Assembly: GCA_964355425.1 (NCBI GenBank)
Contig: CAYHDN010000027.1
Coordinates: forward strand, 1 to 11,595
DNA from: CAYHDN01 sp964355425
GTDB taxonomy: Bacteria > Patescibacteriota > UBA1384 > XYA2-FULL-43-10 > CAINNR01
Direction of reading: 5' to 3'
Length of the DNA stretch: 11,595 bases
Shown here piece after piece: positions 1-6,543 of the stretch. The position numbers were made by a program, and so were the translations under genes. How positions within the stretch are numbered: the first letter of the stretch is position 1; each line of letters begins with the position of its first letter. The notes under the pieces are model-generated. The model made no database searches. It was not told the origin of the DNA and was given only the letters and a program-made list of their open reading frames with translations.

Positions 1-318
1 CTTGCCAATACAAAAAATTTCTTCGGAATGAAGAATTTTTTGAAAACCGTCGGCTTGAACCGCATTATTCGGGACGGAAAGCTGAAAATAGAATTTGAAA
101 AACAATACAATTTACTCTGGAATGTTCCTGCCGAAGCCCGAGCTTTCAGCCCGCGCGAGGCGGCTTCCGAACATATAAATTCACTTTGGTGGACCCGACA
201 GGGATTGAACCTGCGACCTCCACAGTGCAAATGTGGCGCTCTACCAACTAAGCTACGGGCCCAACGTCAAAATTATAGCTTATTTTTTCCCAATCCGCAA
301 GCTGTTGAGGACGACTAA
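1..318 (+). CDS. Probable C-terminus of a serine-type site-specific recombinase (5' truncated by window)
   Basis: The frame is open from base 1 to the TAA at 316-318. The first roughly 35 codons encode a stretch (NFLKTVGLNRIIRDGKLKIE, then FEKQYNLLW) resembling the C-terminal tail of large serine recombinases common in CPR genomes, where a 'LKTVGSN..(I/L).DGKL' segment follows the coiled-coil region. This resemblance is from memory, not from a search. The frame then crosses a tRNA-Ala gene on its antisense strand (187-262), giving an artificial-looking tail (WWTRQGLNLRPP), and is followed by a terminator-like hairpin at 330-357. Recombinase genes whose 3' ends abut or read into the tRNA they target are typical of integrated elements. 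The catalytic domain lies outside the window, so neither activity nor intactness can be judged. The alternative is a chance open frame. Confidence 0.4.
   Translation, partial: LANTKNFFGMKNFLKTVGLNRIIRDGKLKIEFEKQYNLLWNVPAEARAFSPREAASEHINSLWWTRQGLNLRPPQCKCGALPTKLRAQRQNYSLFFPNPQAVEDD
187..262 (-). tRNA. tRNA-Ala(TGC)
   Basis: The 76-nt reverse-strand sequence folds into a full cloverleaf. The acceptor stem is GGGCCCG/CGGGTCC and contains the G3:U70 wobble pair that defines alanine tRNAs. The D-arm is GCTT/GAGC. The anticodon stem is CCACA/TGTGG with loop TTTGCAC, so the anticodon is TGC. The T-arm is GCAGG/CCTGT with loop TTCAATC. The discriminator is A73 and the 3' CCA is encoded (bases 187-189). 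A recombinase-like frame ends at this gene's 3' side, so the 3' half of the tRNA is a plausible attachment site. Confidence 0.97.
272..300 (-). promoter_or_regulatory. Promoter of tRNA-Ala
   Basis: On the minus strand a perfect TATAAT (272-277) follows TTGCGG (295-300) with a 17-bp spacer. Transcription would start a few bases before the mature tRNA 5' end at 262, so the leader is very short. Confidence 0.6.
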
Positions 319-329
319 GACCGAGGAAG

Positions 330-357
330 ATGCCATCGCCCCGGCGGCATATTTTTT
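330..357 (+). terminator. Terminator-like hairpin after the recombinase-like frame
   Basis: ATGCC (330-334) pairs with GGCAT (346-350) around a GC-rich interior and is followed by ATTTTTT. It lies 12 nt after the TAA of the left-edge frame and before the copper-responsive promoter, so it would insulate the two plus-strand units. Confidence 0.5.
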
Positions 358-365
358 CTGTTAAA

Positions 366-384
366 CCTATACCAGAGGTGTTGG
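366..384 (+). promoter_or_regulatory. Putative CsoR operator (site 3) upstream of copG
   Basis: CCTATACCAGAGGTGTTGG aligns without gaps to the two other sites in this island (4330-4348 and 6450-6468). The left half-site CCTATACC is identical to site 1 and the right half GGTGTTGG is degenerate. It lies just upstream of a likely -35 (TTGTGA, 388-393), which fits repression or partial occlusion of the copG promoter. Confidence 0.6.
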
Positions 385-387
385 TAC

Positions 388-415
388 TTGTGATTCAATA
401 TTTCTATGATATTAT
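388..415 (+). promoter_or_regulatory. Putative promoter of the copG unit
   Basis: TTGTGA (388-393) and TATTAT (410-415) are separated by 16 bp, 41 bp upstream of the copG start codon. They lie immediately downstream of operator-like site 3. Several overlapping AT-rich -10 candidates exist here, so the exact box is uncertain. Confidence 0.4.
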
Positions 416-455
416 ATTAATTAGTGACGTTATTATTAAGTTCAAGGAGAGCACA

Positions 456-938
456 ATGATAAAAAATATTGCTTTGACTGCTTTGTCGCTTCTAATTATT
501 GGAGTAGCAATTTTGGGGTTCACATACAAAGGGAATATCAACCAGAAATCGGAGATAAAAGATTTGCAGGGCCTGACAGCTGATGTTTATATGTCGCCGA
601 CTTGCGGCTGCTGCCGAGTTTTTGAATCAATTCTCTCTGATACAGGAGTCAGAACTACTAGAATTACCCGTGATGATATGTCAGCGGTTAAACAACAATT
701 CAAAGTCCCAGAAGAACTACAGAGCTGTCATACGACTATCATTGCCGGCTACACCGTAGAGGGTCATATTCCGCTGGAAGCGATTTCGAAATTAATTACG
801 GAAAAACCGATAATTCTAGGCATTGCTATGCCTGGCATGCCGTCAGGTTCACCGGGAATGCCGGGAGCGAAGTCGGATTCCTTTGAAATCTTTGAGCTAA
901 ACGATTCCGGCAACAACAGCATTTTTATGACAATTTAA
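456..938 (+). CDS. copG: CopG-like copper-resistance protein (DUF411 family)
   Basis: This 160-aa protein has an N-terminal membrane anchor or signal (about residues 4-22) and a DUF411 domain (about 41-131). The hallmark residues are visible: SPTCGCC (C50, C52, C53), the SCH pair (C91-H92), the GYTVEGH segment ending at H104, and MPGMPSGSPGMPG (125-137). Characterised CopG proteins are extracytoplasmic thioredoxin-like proteins whose Cys/His cluster binds and redox-cycles copper, so a periplasmic or surface role in copper handling is expected. I chose ATG 456 over an upstream in-frame ATG at 330. AAGGAG at 444-449 sits 6 nt before 456, the signal then falls at the N-terminus, and the upstream extension would cover the operator and promoter. 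The stop codon directly abuts the next start (TAAATG), indicating an operon. Confidence 0.93.
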   Translation: MIKNIALTALSLLIIGVAILGFTYKGNINQKSEIKDLQGLTADVYMSPTCGCCRVFESILSDTGVRTTRITRDDMSAVKQQFKVPEELQSCHTTIIAGYTVEGHIPLEAISKLITEKPIILGIAMPGMPSGSPGMPGAKSDSFEIFELNDSGNNSIFMTI

Positions 939-1478
939 ATGTTTGGAAGCTTGATTAAAAAAATCGGCCTATCAATATTTTTGAATCAAATTTTATTTGT
1001 TGTCCGCACCTACGCTCACTGCCCGCTTTGTACCATCGGCGCCGGAGCGGTAGCTGTTGGCGCATCATATTTTGGCATTAAAGATGTGGCAATTGGAGTT
1101 TATATCGGCGCCTTCGCTACAGCACTTGGTTTTTGGAGCGCCAGACTGATTAAAAAGACCTATATAAAATATCAAAAAGAATTGATTATCGCCCTAGTAT
1201 TCGTTCTTACGGTAATTCCCGTTTCGCAAATCGTCAAGAGCTATATTCCTTTCTATGTTAATTGGGGTGGGGATTATGGGTCAATTTTTCACCGAACTTA
1301 CATAATAAATTCAATATTTTTCGGCAGCTTAATTGGCGCAGTTATAATGATTACCTCTCCATGGTTGAGCCGAAAAATTAAAGAGCGGTTTAGCATCTCA
1401 ATTCCATTCCAAACAATGATAATTATTTTTCTGCTGTTGATTATCGCCGCATTAACTCTGCAGTTGACGATAGAATAG
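939..1478 (+). CDS. Multipass membrane protein with a periplasmic CPLC motif, function unknown
   Basis: The 179-aa protein has an N-terminal hydrophobic segment (about 9-24) followed by YAHCPLCTIGAGA, so a Cys-X-X-Cys pair (C28, C31) with an adjacent His sits right after a signal- or anchor-like helix. Further hydrophobic helices fall around 33-50, 51-68, 82-98, 122-140 and 155-174. I recall similar uncharacterised 'CPLCTIGAGA' membrane proteins but no assigned function. Its ATG follows the copG TAA with no gap and there is no Shine-Dalgarno, so translation is probably coupled to copG. The CxxC and the operon partner suggest a thiol-redox or copper-related membrane role, for example acting on CopG. 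That is inference. The CDS itself is convincing because of its length, hydrophobic pattern and operon position. Confidence 0.85.
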   Translation: MFGSLIKKIGLSIFLNQILFVVRTYAHCPLCTIGAGAVAVGASYFGIKDVAIGVYIGAFATALGFWSARLIKKTYIKYQKELIIALVFVLTVIPVSQIVKSYIPFYVNWGGDYGSIFHRTYIINSIFFGSLIGAVIMITSPWLSRKIKERFSISIPFQTMIIIFLLLIIAALTLQLTIE

Positions 1479-1502
1479 AGTGCAATCAAGCGATTAATTC
1501 TG

Positions 1503-1508
1503 TATAAT
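1503..1508 (+). promoter_or_regulatory. Possible internal -10 box before the Met-rich microprotein
   Basis: A perfect TATAAT occurs in the 67-nt gap between the CPLC protein and the microprotein, 37 nt before the latter's start. The -35 position (GTGCAA, 1480-1485) is a poor match, so this may only supplement transcription from the copG promoter. Confidence 0.3.
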
Positions 1509-1545
1509 AATCTCAAGCATTGTTAATGTAAAAAAAGGAGCTATT

Positions 1546-1683
1546 ATGATGGGAATGAATTCGACAATGATGACAGGTGGCAGCGGCGCAGGGATGATGT
1601 TTTTCGGCTGGATAATGTATGTCCTAGTTGTCGTTCTTTTGGTTCTCGGCATTGCGGCGCTTTTGAAATATATGCAAAAGTAG
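1546..1683 (+). CDS. Met-rich single-pass membrane microprotein (paralogue 1)
   Basis: The gene encodes 45 aa. It begins MMGMNSTMMTGGSGAGMMFF, followed by one hydrophobic helix (about 19-40) and a KYMQK tail. Nine of its 45 residues are Met, mostly paired in the N-terminal 18 residues, a composition typical of extracytoplasmic Cu(I)-binding peptides. AAGGAG (1535-1540) lies 5 nt before the ATG, an excellent ribosome-binding site. A near-identical paralogue is encoded on the other arm of the island (6544-6663), with shared motif MMGMNS(T/S)MMTG...AGMM(F/L)FGW. This conservation is strong evidence that both are real. It resembles the N-terminal half of small SHOCT-type proteins found near copper ATPases, but lacks a SHOCT domain. 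A Cu(I) ligand or an ATPase or cupredoxin accessory role is inferred from composition and context. It is the last gene before the shared terminator. Confidence 0.85.
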   Translation: MMGMNSTMMTGGSGAGMMFFGWIMYVLVVVLLVLGIAALLKYMQK

Positions 1684-1690
1684 AGATAAA

Positions 1691-1722
1691 AAAAATCTCT
1701 CCGTCTAGGCGGAGAGATTTTT
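1691..1722. terminator. Bidirectional terminator between convergent copper operons
   Basis: AAAAATCTCTCCG (1691-1703) pairs perfectly over 13 bp with CGGAGAGATTTTT (1710-1722) around a 6-nt loop. The A-tract and T-tract flanks let it act in both directions, ending the copG unit on the plus strand and the copZ-copA unit on the minus strand (copA stop at 1737-1739). Confidence 0.9.
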
Positions 1723-1736
1723 ATTCAAAAGAGTTA

Positions 1737-4091
1737 TTACTTGCCAGCCATGCTAGAACTAATTCTGGCAAACTCAATAAACAGAAGAGTAAAAATAATT
1801 ATCATGACGATCGGGGCAATGGCCGAGAACCAATTTTTCTTGTTGGGTCTAAAATTTCGCAGAAGCATTGAGTTGGTAACAACTGAAACTGAACTCATGG
1901 CCATTGCCAGTCCGGCCAGCTCTGGCTTCAAAACAAGACCTAAGCCAATAAATATCCGGGCGGCAATCGGGATTCCAATGACATTGTAGAAGAGGGCAAA
2001 AAACATATTTTGACGGATTTTGCCCATTGTTTCCTTTGATAGTTCAATTGCATTTACAACATCATTCAAGTCATTTTTAATAATGACAATGCCGCCGGTT
2101 TCCATCGCTACATCGGTGCCGGATCCCATAGCGATCCCCAAATCCGCTTGGGCTAACGCCGGGGCATCATTTATCCCATCACCGACCATTGCAACCTTAT
2201 AACCATTTTTTTGTATTTTCTTTACTTCACTGGCTTTATCTTCCGGCAATACTTCAGACAAAACGTGTGTAATTCCGACTTGGCCGGCGATTGCTTTAGC
2301 GGTTCGAGCATTATCGCCGGTAATCATATATACCTCTAATTCCATCTTTTGTAACTTTTTAACTGCTTCGAGTGATGTGTCTTTAACAGTATCGGCAACG
2401 CCGATTATACCAATAACTTCTTTCTTATTAGTCAGAATCATCGCAGTTTTGCCTTGCTCCTCGATTTTGGAAATTTGCTGATCAATTTTTTTGACATCTA
2501 GTTTGGCATAATTCGTTATCAATTTTCTATTACCGAAATAATATTGAATTTTCGCAATTTTTGCTTCGACGCCATGGCCGGGAATCGCCTTAAATTCTGA
2601 AATCTCTTCAGACTTAACATTCTTTTCTTCGGCATAATTGCAAATTGCCTCCGCTAAGGGATGTTCCGATGATTTCTCGATTGAGCCAGCAATGCTGATA
2701 ATATTATTTTCAGTCGTTTTGCCGAGAGACACGACATCAGTTACTACTGGTTTGCCATAAGTTAGCGTACCGGTCTTATCAAAAATAATAGTTTTAATTT
2801 TTTCCGCTGCTTCGAGCGGCTCGCCGCCTTTAACCAAAATACCATATTCTGCGCCCTTACCGGTGCCAACCATAATTGCTGTCGGAGTCGCTAGACCAAG
2901 CGCGCAGGGACAAGCGATAACAATAACAGCTGTAAAGGCCATCAAAGCAAAAGCGGTTCCAGCGCCAACCAGAAGCCAAACTATCAGAGTAATGATCGCT
3001 ACGAAGATAACGACGGGCACAAACCAGGCAGAAATTCGGTCGGCAAATGCCTGTATCGGTGCTTTTGATCCTTGAGCATCCTCGATTAAGCGAATAATTT
3101 GCGCCAACGTAGTCTCTGATCCTACTTTAGTAACCTTAAATTCAAAACTGCCAGTTTTATTAATTGTTGCGCCGATAACAACATCACCAACATTTTTTTC
3201 TATTGGCAGACTTTCCCCCGTTACCATCGATTCATCAATTGCGGATGAGCCTTTAATAATAACTCCGTCAACCGGGACTTTTTCGCCCGGACGAACCAGT
3301 ACAATATCATCCTTCTTTACATCATCGATTGGAATATCCTTGGCTTTGCCGTCTCTTATTACCCGCGCGGTTTTTGCCTGCAAGCCCATCAGTTTTTTGA
3401 TTGCATCAGATGTTTTACCCTTGGCTTTGGCCTCCAGCCACTTTCCTAAAATGACAAATGTAATTAGAAAGGCGGCGGTTTCAAAATAAAGATCGGGGAT
3501 TTTCATTCCATCGAGGCCGAGGATACTATTCTTATTGATTATAAATAAAACTAAATTAATTAAGCTGTAAAAGTATGCGGTCGAAGTGCCGATTGCAATC
3601 AGAGAATCCATATTGAATGTTCTCATTTTCAGGCTTGACCACATTCCTTTGTAAAAACCAGCGCCGGCGATAAACTGGACGGGGGTAGCCAGGACTAAAG
3701 AGATAATGCCAAAATATGGAGGAAAGCTATTGCCGCCAGGCATCGAGGGAAAAAAATCAAGAAGCATAAAATAAAGCATTGGAATTGAAAATGCCAAGCT
3801 GAAGATAAATTTCTTTTTGAGTTCGTTAATTTCGCGCTCTCTCTTTTTTCGCTCAAAATCAGCGTCTTTTTCATTTATAAGGGTTGCGCTGTATCCGGCC
3901 TCCTTGATTACATCGACTATATTATCTACGCTGGTCTGGTTTTGATCAAAAATGATCAATGCTTTTTCGGCTGCGAAATTTACATTGGCTTTTTTAACGC
4001 CAGGAAGTTTTTGAGTCGATCTTTCAATAATTGCGGCGCATGAAGCGCAGTGCATGCCTGAAAGCGACAGTTGAATCCGTTGATTGGCCAT
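1737..4091 (-). CDS. copA: Cu(+)-exporting P1B-1-type ATPase CopA
   Basis: This 784-aa inner-membrane pump exports Cu(I) from the cytoplasm. One N-terminal HMA domain (about 6-70) carries GMHCASC at 12-18. The A-domain TGES is at 291-294, the transmembrane metal motif CPC at 394-396 and the phosphorylated Asp D438 in DKTGT. The nucleotide-binding HP dipeptide is at 477-478, TGD at 591-593 and GDGIND at 637-642. The Cu(I) subgroup marks are present: Y702-N703 in TM7 and M732-S733-S734 in TM8. A further hydrophobic stretch after TM8 (about 757-774), ending SSSMAGK, suggests an extra C-terminal helix beyond the usual eight. The ATG lies 2 nt after the CopZ-like stop, with AAGGA just before it inside the copZ end. 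The two genes are co-transcribed from the promoter with operator site 1. Confidence 0.98.
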   Translation of the reverse strand: MANQRIQLSLSGMHCASCAAIIERSTQKLPGVKKANVNFAAEKALIIFDQNQTSVDNIVDVIKEAGYSATLINEKDADFERKKREREINELKKKFIFSLAFSIPMLYFMLLDFFPSMPGGNSFPPYFGIISLVLATPVQFIAGAGFYKGMWSSLKMRTFNMDSLIAIGTSTAYFYSLINLVLFIINKNSILGLDGMKIPDLYFETAAFLITFVILGKWLEAKAKGKTSDAIKKLMGLQAKTARVIRDGKAKDIPIDDVKKDDIVLVRPGEKVPVDGVIIKGSSAIDESMVTGESLPIEKNVGDVVIGATINKTGSFEFKVTKVGSETTLAQIIRLIEDAQGSKAPIQAFADRISAWFVPVVIFVAIITLIVWLLVGAGTAFALMAFTAVIVIACPCALGLATPTAIMVGTGKGAEYGILVKGGEPLEAAEKIKTIIFDKTGTLTYGKPVVTDVVSLGKTTENNIISIAGSIEKSSEHPLAEAICNYAEEKNVKSEEISEFKAIPGHGVEAKIAKIQYYFGNRKLITNYAKLDVKKIDQQISKIEEQGKTAMILTNKKEVIGIIGVADTVKDTSLEAVKKLQKMELEVYMITGDNARTAKAIAGQVGITHVLSEVLPEDKASEVKKIQKNGYKVAMVGDGINDAPALAQADLGIAMGSGTDVAMETGGIVIIKNDLNDVVNAIELSKETMGKIRQNMFFALFYNVIGIPIAARIFIGLGLVLKPELAGLAMAMSSVSVVTNSMLLRNFRPNKKNWFSAIAPIVMIIIFTLLFIEFARISSSMAGK

Positions 4092-4093
4092 AT

Positions 4094-4309
4094 TTATTCC
4101 TTTTTGCCCTCGATAACTTTATATTCGGTTTCTTTGAGCGCCTTTTTTATCTCATTGATTTCTATCGGATCTTTACTTAAAATAGTAACGCTACCGTCCA
4201 AATTAACCTCGACTTGATGAACGCCGGGTAGTTCCTCCAGGTCCATTTTGATCAGTTTAGTGCAAGCCTGGCAATTGATACCAGAAACTTTAAAATTTAG
4301 GTTTTCCAT
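4094..4309 (-). CDS. copZ: CopZ-like HMA copper chaperone
   Basis: This 71-aa protein is a single HMA domain with the Cu(I) motif GINCQAC (residues 10-16; C13 and C16) and the expected beta-alpha-beta-beta-alpha-beta spacing (GVHQVEVNLDG, then IKKALKETEYKV). Such cytoplasmic chaperones deliver Cu(I) to the HMA domain or entry site of CopA and can exchange copper with the sensor. GGGGAG precedes the ATG by 6 nt. It is the first gene of the copZ-copA operon, 2 nt ahead of copA, directly behind operator site 1. A mercury or other soft-metal HMA carrier is possible in principle, but the CopA and CsoR neighbours favour copper. Confidence 0.95.
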   Translation of the reverse strand: MENLNFKVSGINCQACTKLIKMDLEELPGVHQVEVNLDGSVTILSKDPIEINEIKKALKETEYKVIEGKKE

Positions 4310-4329
4310 GATTTCTCCCCAATTATTAT

Positions 4330-4348
4330 CCTATACCTATGGTATAGG
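4330..4348 (-). promoter_or_regulatory. Putative CsoR operator (site 1) of copZ-copA
   Basis: CCTATACCTATGGTATAGG is a perfect 8-bp inverted repeat (CCTATACC/GGTATAGG) with a 3-nt centre. It overlaps the -10 box of the copZ-copA promoter, so an apo-repressor bound here would block RNA polymerase. It is the best-preserved of three matching sites in the island. Confidence 0.8.
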
Positions 4349-4367
4349 TAGTGTGAGATTTTGTCAA
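4339..4367 (-). promoter_or_regulatory. Promoter of copZ-copA
   Basis: On the minus strand a consensus TTGACA (4362-4367) is followed after 17 bp by TACCAT (4339-4344), which lies inside operator site 1. The strong -35 with a weak, operator-embedded -10 fits a repressed, inducible promoter. It lies in the 70-bp gap after the fusion gene that ends at 4380. Confidence 0.7.
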
Positions 4368-4379
4368 ATGGTGTTTTTG

Positions 4380-6116
4380 TTAGGTTACAATTATTTTACC
4401 CCGCGGCACACCCATACCGCACGTAATTTTGTAAGTTCCTTTTTTTGTCGGAGTAAATTCAAAAACAATATTGTTCTCTGGTTTAAGATCATAAATATCA
4501 CTTGCCAAGCCCGGAATAGTAATTGAGCTCATACATCCCCAGGCTCTCTCTTTCACTTCGACGGAAAATTTTACCGGTTTATTAGCGGAAACAGTGAATT
4601 CCTTTGGATCGATATCTTTTTGGGCATCAATGTAAGTCGCTGAAATTTTTTGTATATCAGCTGGTTTGGTTGGTGTCGAAGCCACTGGCAGGCTTGACTG
4701 TGGTGCTGGAGTTGGTTTGACTTCCTGATTTGAATTTGTTGACGCCGGTAAATCGTTAGTAACAACAATAAATTTTCCGCTGTACATTCCCATCAAGCAA
4801 GAGAATCGTAAATCTCCAACATATTTAGGAGTAAACTCGATAACGTTATCTCCTGGTTGCAAATATTTTTTAATGTTTAACTTCGGGATAGTGATTGAAG
4901 CGGCACAAGTATCAGCCTTCGAGTCAATTATCCACTTGACTGGAATTCCTTGTCTGATGGTAAATCGGTTTGGCTTGTAGGCTCCGGCCAATTGAGTCAT
5001 CCGAACAACCTGAACGCCGTTTTCTAAAGTAACATTCGGGTCATTTGCTGATACCGAAACAGCCGCTGAATCAGATTTTTGGGCGAAAACACTTTTCCAA
5101 CCAGTTAAATTGAGTCCGTTTGAAATATTTATTATTGCAAGCACCAACACTAATAGGCCGGCGAATTTAAAAAATTTTTTAGCAAAAGCGCCTTTGAGAA
5201 TTGAGGAAAGGCCGCCAATCCCCAAAAGTCCCGGCGCTGTGCCAAGGGCGAATGCGCCCATAATCAAAGCTCCCGACCAGAAATTTCCGGTGCTCATGGC
5301 ATAAAGCTGCATTGCTTGAGTGAAGCCGCAGGGCAAAAAGAAAGTTAATCCGCCGACAAGCATTGAATTTGCATGGCTATATTCTTTTTCATGATGTTTT
5401 TTTATCCCTAGAATTTTTGAAATTCCCGACGGGAGCGTTAGGCCACCGCTTGAAACACGCGGAAATATCTCCGTTAGCTGCAGTCCTAGGATAAACATTA
5501 CAACGCCGACGCCGATTGTTAAAACACCCAGCAACGTGCCGGACAGTTGGAATGCCTTGCCGATGAGGCCGATAAAGCCGCCGAGGAGGAAAAAAGTGAT
5601 GATTCTACCAAGATTAAAAAATAAGTGAGGGCGAAATTTTTGAGCCGATGTTGCCTCCGGATGTTTCTCTGCATGTCTGGCGGAAATTCCCAAAACCAGC
5701 CCGCCGACCAGAGCCATACAAGTCGAAATGCCAGCGGTTAGCCCGATGACTAATACAAATAACAGGCTTGTTGGATTACCTGATCTGCCAGTGCTGATAT
5801 TAAAAATCCCCAGACTTTTACCTATTAAATATAAAGCGATCAAAAGCAGCGCCGACACAAGCAAGTCAAGATAGTCCTCTGCATTTTGGCTAAACCAAGA
5901 CTTGGAATCATCTATGCCGACCTCGTAGCCGGCTTCGATTACTGTTGCTTTCATTTGACCCATATTGAGAGGGTGGTGCGAATAGACCCTTGCTTCTTTG
6001 TCTTTATAGCTGATGGAAATGTTTTTTATGTCGGGATTTTCTTTAAGTTTTTCTTCAATCAGTATTTCGCAAGATCGGCAGTGCATACCTTTAATTGGGA
6101 TGATTGTTTTGTTCAT
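4380..6116 (-). CDS. HMA / DsbD-like (TauE-UreH type) membrane / double cupredoxin fusion protein
   Basis: The protein is 578 aa. Residues 1-68 form an HMA domain with GMHCRSC (10-16). About 85-340 is a multi-helix DsbD/UreH-like transmembrane domain with membrane cysteines in TAGISTCMALVGG (C133) and FFLPCGFTQAMQ (C263), placed as in the DsbD thiol relay. A spacer leads to two cupredoxin-like beta-sandwiches (about 367-452 and 487-578), joined by a Pro/Ser/Thr-rich linker (455-485). Both carry a Cys and a Cys-X-Met cluster (C404/C440-L-M442-G-M444; C528/C566-G-M568) instead of the classical His-Cys-His-Met set. Related fusions are known in bacterial copper clusters as 'sulfite exporter TauE/SafE' proteins. 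A plausible role is taking Cu(I) from the cytoplasmic HMA through the membrane domain to the outer cupredoxins, or thiol-redox support of them. That is inference. It follows csoR by 34 bp and is probably co-transcribed with it. Confidence 0.9.
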   Translation of the reverse strand: MNKTIIPIKGMHCRSCEILIEEKLKENPDIKNISISYKDKEARVYSHHPLNMGQMKATVIEAGYEVGIDDSKSWFSQNAEDYLDLLVSALLLIALYLIGKSLGIFNISTGRSGNPTSLLFVLVIGLTAGISTCMALVGGLVLGISARHAEKHPEATSAQKFRPHLFFNLGRIITFFLLGGFIGLIGKAFQLSGTLLGVLTIGVGVVMFILGLQLTEIFPRVSSGGLTLPSGISKILGIKKHHEKEYSHANSMLVGGLTFFLPCGFTQAMQLYAMSTGNFWSGALIMGAFALGTAPGLLGIGGLSSILKGAFAKKFFKFAGLLVLVLAIINISNGLNLTGWKSVFAQKSDSAAVSVSANDPNVTLENGVQVVRMTQLAGAYKPNRFTIRQGIPVKWIIDSKADTCAASITIPKLNIKKYLQPGDNVIEFTPKYVGDLRFSCLMGMYSGKFIVVTNDLPASTNSNQEVKPTPAPQSSLPVASTPTKPADIQKISATYIDAQKDIDPKEFTVSANKPVKFSVEVKERAWGCMSSITIPGLASDIYDLKPENNIVFEFTPTKKGTYKITCGMGVPRGKIIVT

Positions 6117-6150
6117 AACTAAAAAACCCTCACTAAAAATCTTAATATGA

Positions 6151-6423
6151 CTATTTGTTAGCCAGTCTAGAAACCCTTAGAATTTCCTCAATCATCTTCT
6201 GTTTTCTGGCCTCATTATTGGTTTTCATCGCGTTTGCGAAGCAGGTAGTCAAATGTCCTTCCATTAATGTCTGATGAGCGGATTTCAAGAGACCAATAAC
6301 TGCTAAATTTTGTTGCATGACATTGATGCAATACTCGCCCCCTTCAATCATTTTGACTATTTTATCAATATGACTTTTGGCTTTTTTGAAATTGACTAAA
6401 GCTTTTTGATTTTTCTTGTCCAT
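6151..6423 (-). CDS. csoR: CsoR-family copper-sensing transcriptional repressor
   Basis: This 90-aa all-helical protein belongs to the CsoR/RcnR (DUF156) family. The Cu(I)-binding triad is C32, H57 and C61, with the same 25- and 4-residue spacing as C36-H61-C65 of Mycobacterium tuberculosis CsoR. YCINVMQQ and the GHLTTC segment are family hallmarks. The apo form of such repressors binds palindromic operators and releases them on binding Cu(I). GGAG lies 5 nt before the ATG. It leads the csoR-fusion operon and has operator site 2 in its own promoter region, so it should be autoregulated. The Cys-His-Cys pattern and the copper neighbours argue against the nickel/cobalt (RcnR) and persulfide (CstR) branches. 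Confidence 0.95.
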   Translation of the reverse strand: MDKKNQKALVNFKKAKSHIDKIVKMIEGGEYCINVMQQNLAVIGLLKSAHQTLMEGHLTTCFANAMKTNNEARKQKMIEEILRVSRLANK

Positions 6424-6449
6424 TCGTTCTCCGATTATTTATTTCCTAA

Positions 6450-6468
6450 CATATACCTATGGTGCAGG
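6450..6468 (-). promoter_or_regulatory. Putative CsoR operator (site 2) of csoR
   Basis: CATATACCTATGGTGCAGG aligns without gaps to site 1 (4330-4348), sharing the core TATACCTATGGT. The right half is imperfect. It lies between the csoR promoter -10 (6476-6481) and the start codon, so binding would block initiation or clearance and give autorepression. Confidence 0.7.
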
Positions 6469-6475
6469 TGTGTTT

Positions 6476-6505
6476 ATAATACACTTTAGTTGTTTTTTCT
6501 GTCAA
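6476..6505 (-). promoter_or_regulatory. Promoter of csoR and the fusion gene
   Basis: On the minus strand TTGACA (6500-6505) is followed after 18 bp by TATTAT (6476-6481), directly upstream of operator site 2. The leader to the csoR start would be about 45 nt. Confidence 0.65.
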
Positions 6506-6543
6506 GTGTTGCCAGTCAAAAGGCTTTACTTGCTGATATATTT

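Noticed and set aside
12..41. A/T-flanked hairpin (CTTC/GAAG) resembling a terminator
   Set aside because: The stem is weak with a bulge and lies inside the recombinase-like frame, so it is probably chance.
122..176. GC-rich inverted repeat 3' of tRNA-Ala
   Set aside because: It could be taken as the tRNA terminator, but there is no T-tract on the minus strand and pairing is interrupted. It may simply be coding sequence.
1298..1516. 72-codon minus-strand frame
   Set aside because: It is antisense to the well-supported CPLC membrane protein and has no ribosome-binding site or conserved feature.
1737..6116. Genome-wide TGA recoding (code 25 or 4)
   Set aside because: CopA and the fusion protein are full length with no internal TGA, and the 84-aa gene seems to stop at TGA just before its terminator. 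Recoding is not required outside microprotein 2.
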